Part shown: positions 63,983 to 64,000 of the stretch, piece by piece | Position numbering within the stretch: position 1 is the first letter of the stretch | How the letters are laid out: every line of letters begins with the position of its first letter | Source of the DNA: Trichinella spiralis | Lineage: Eukaryota > Nematoda > Enoplea > Trichinellida > Trichinellidae | Assembly: GCA_000181795.3 (NCBI GenBank) | Contig: CM012953.1 | Coordinates: 5,647,746-5,711,745, forward strand | Length of the DNA: 64,000 nt | Direction: 5' to 3' | Position numbers and translations under genes: made by a program | The notes under the pieces: generated by a model | Database searches by the model: none | Told to the model about the DNA's origin: nothing | The model's input: only the letters and a program-made list of their open reading frames with translations

Positions 63983-64000
63983 CTAATCAAAATAAATAAA

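Overview
The window is AT-rich animal DNA and most likely nematode. The evidence is many short spliceosomal introns (mostly about 46-80 bp) with TTTnAG-type acceptors, an astacin-EGF-CUB protease of the nematode NAS type, a Clc-like four-pass membrane protein, a gar-2-like muscarinic receptor, and splice acceptors only a few bases upstream of several start codons, as expected for spliced-leader trans-splicing. Decayed Ty3/gypsy (K02A2.6-like) and BEL/Pao retroelements fit a clade I (Trichinella-like) worm, but the species is a guess.

Layout. 0-3.5 kb: exon-like frames at the left edge, the 3' part of an unrecognised Pro/Gln/Thr-rich gene (+), and a complete rps-14 (-), tail to tail. 4.4-9.1 kb: a decayed gypsy element with about 120-bp LTRs, then an opposite-strand BEL/Pao remnant. 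9.1-12.9 kb: non-coding, with a diverged tandem duplication that keeps paired hairpins. 12.9-14.2 kb: complete RCE1 CAAX protease in 8 exons (+). 15.0-17.8 kb: astacin metalloprotease in 11 exons (-). 18.4 kb: an (ATT)35 microsatellite. 20.9-26.0 kb: complete Tousled-like kinase in 16 exons (+), with a possible small nested gene in its 1.5-kb intron. 28.3-32.7 kb: secreted two-MAM-domain protein in about 12 exons (+). 32.8-35.1 kb: muscarinic receptor with a single coding exon (-), tail to tail with the MAM gene. 35.1-59.2 kb: a gene-poor AT-rich tract with a few GC-richer islands. 59.9-60.7 kb: Clc-like membrane protein in 4 exons (+). 60.7-64 kb: simple repeats and an ambiguous terminal exon at the right edge.

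The genes are unrelated in function: translation, CAAX processing, extracellular proteolysis, chromatin kinase, secreted adhesion-type protein, neurotransmitter receptor and junction-type membrane protein. No operon-like pathway grouping is seen. Exon models were built by hand from reading frame, splice dinucleotides and family similarity. The RCE1, TLK, rps-14, Clc-like and astacin models close in frame from ATG to stop. No clear tRNA gene or CRISPR array was seen. The best leads for something new are the repeated hairpin module, the nested-gene candidate, and the large desert upstream of the receptor.
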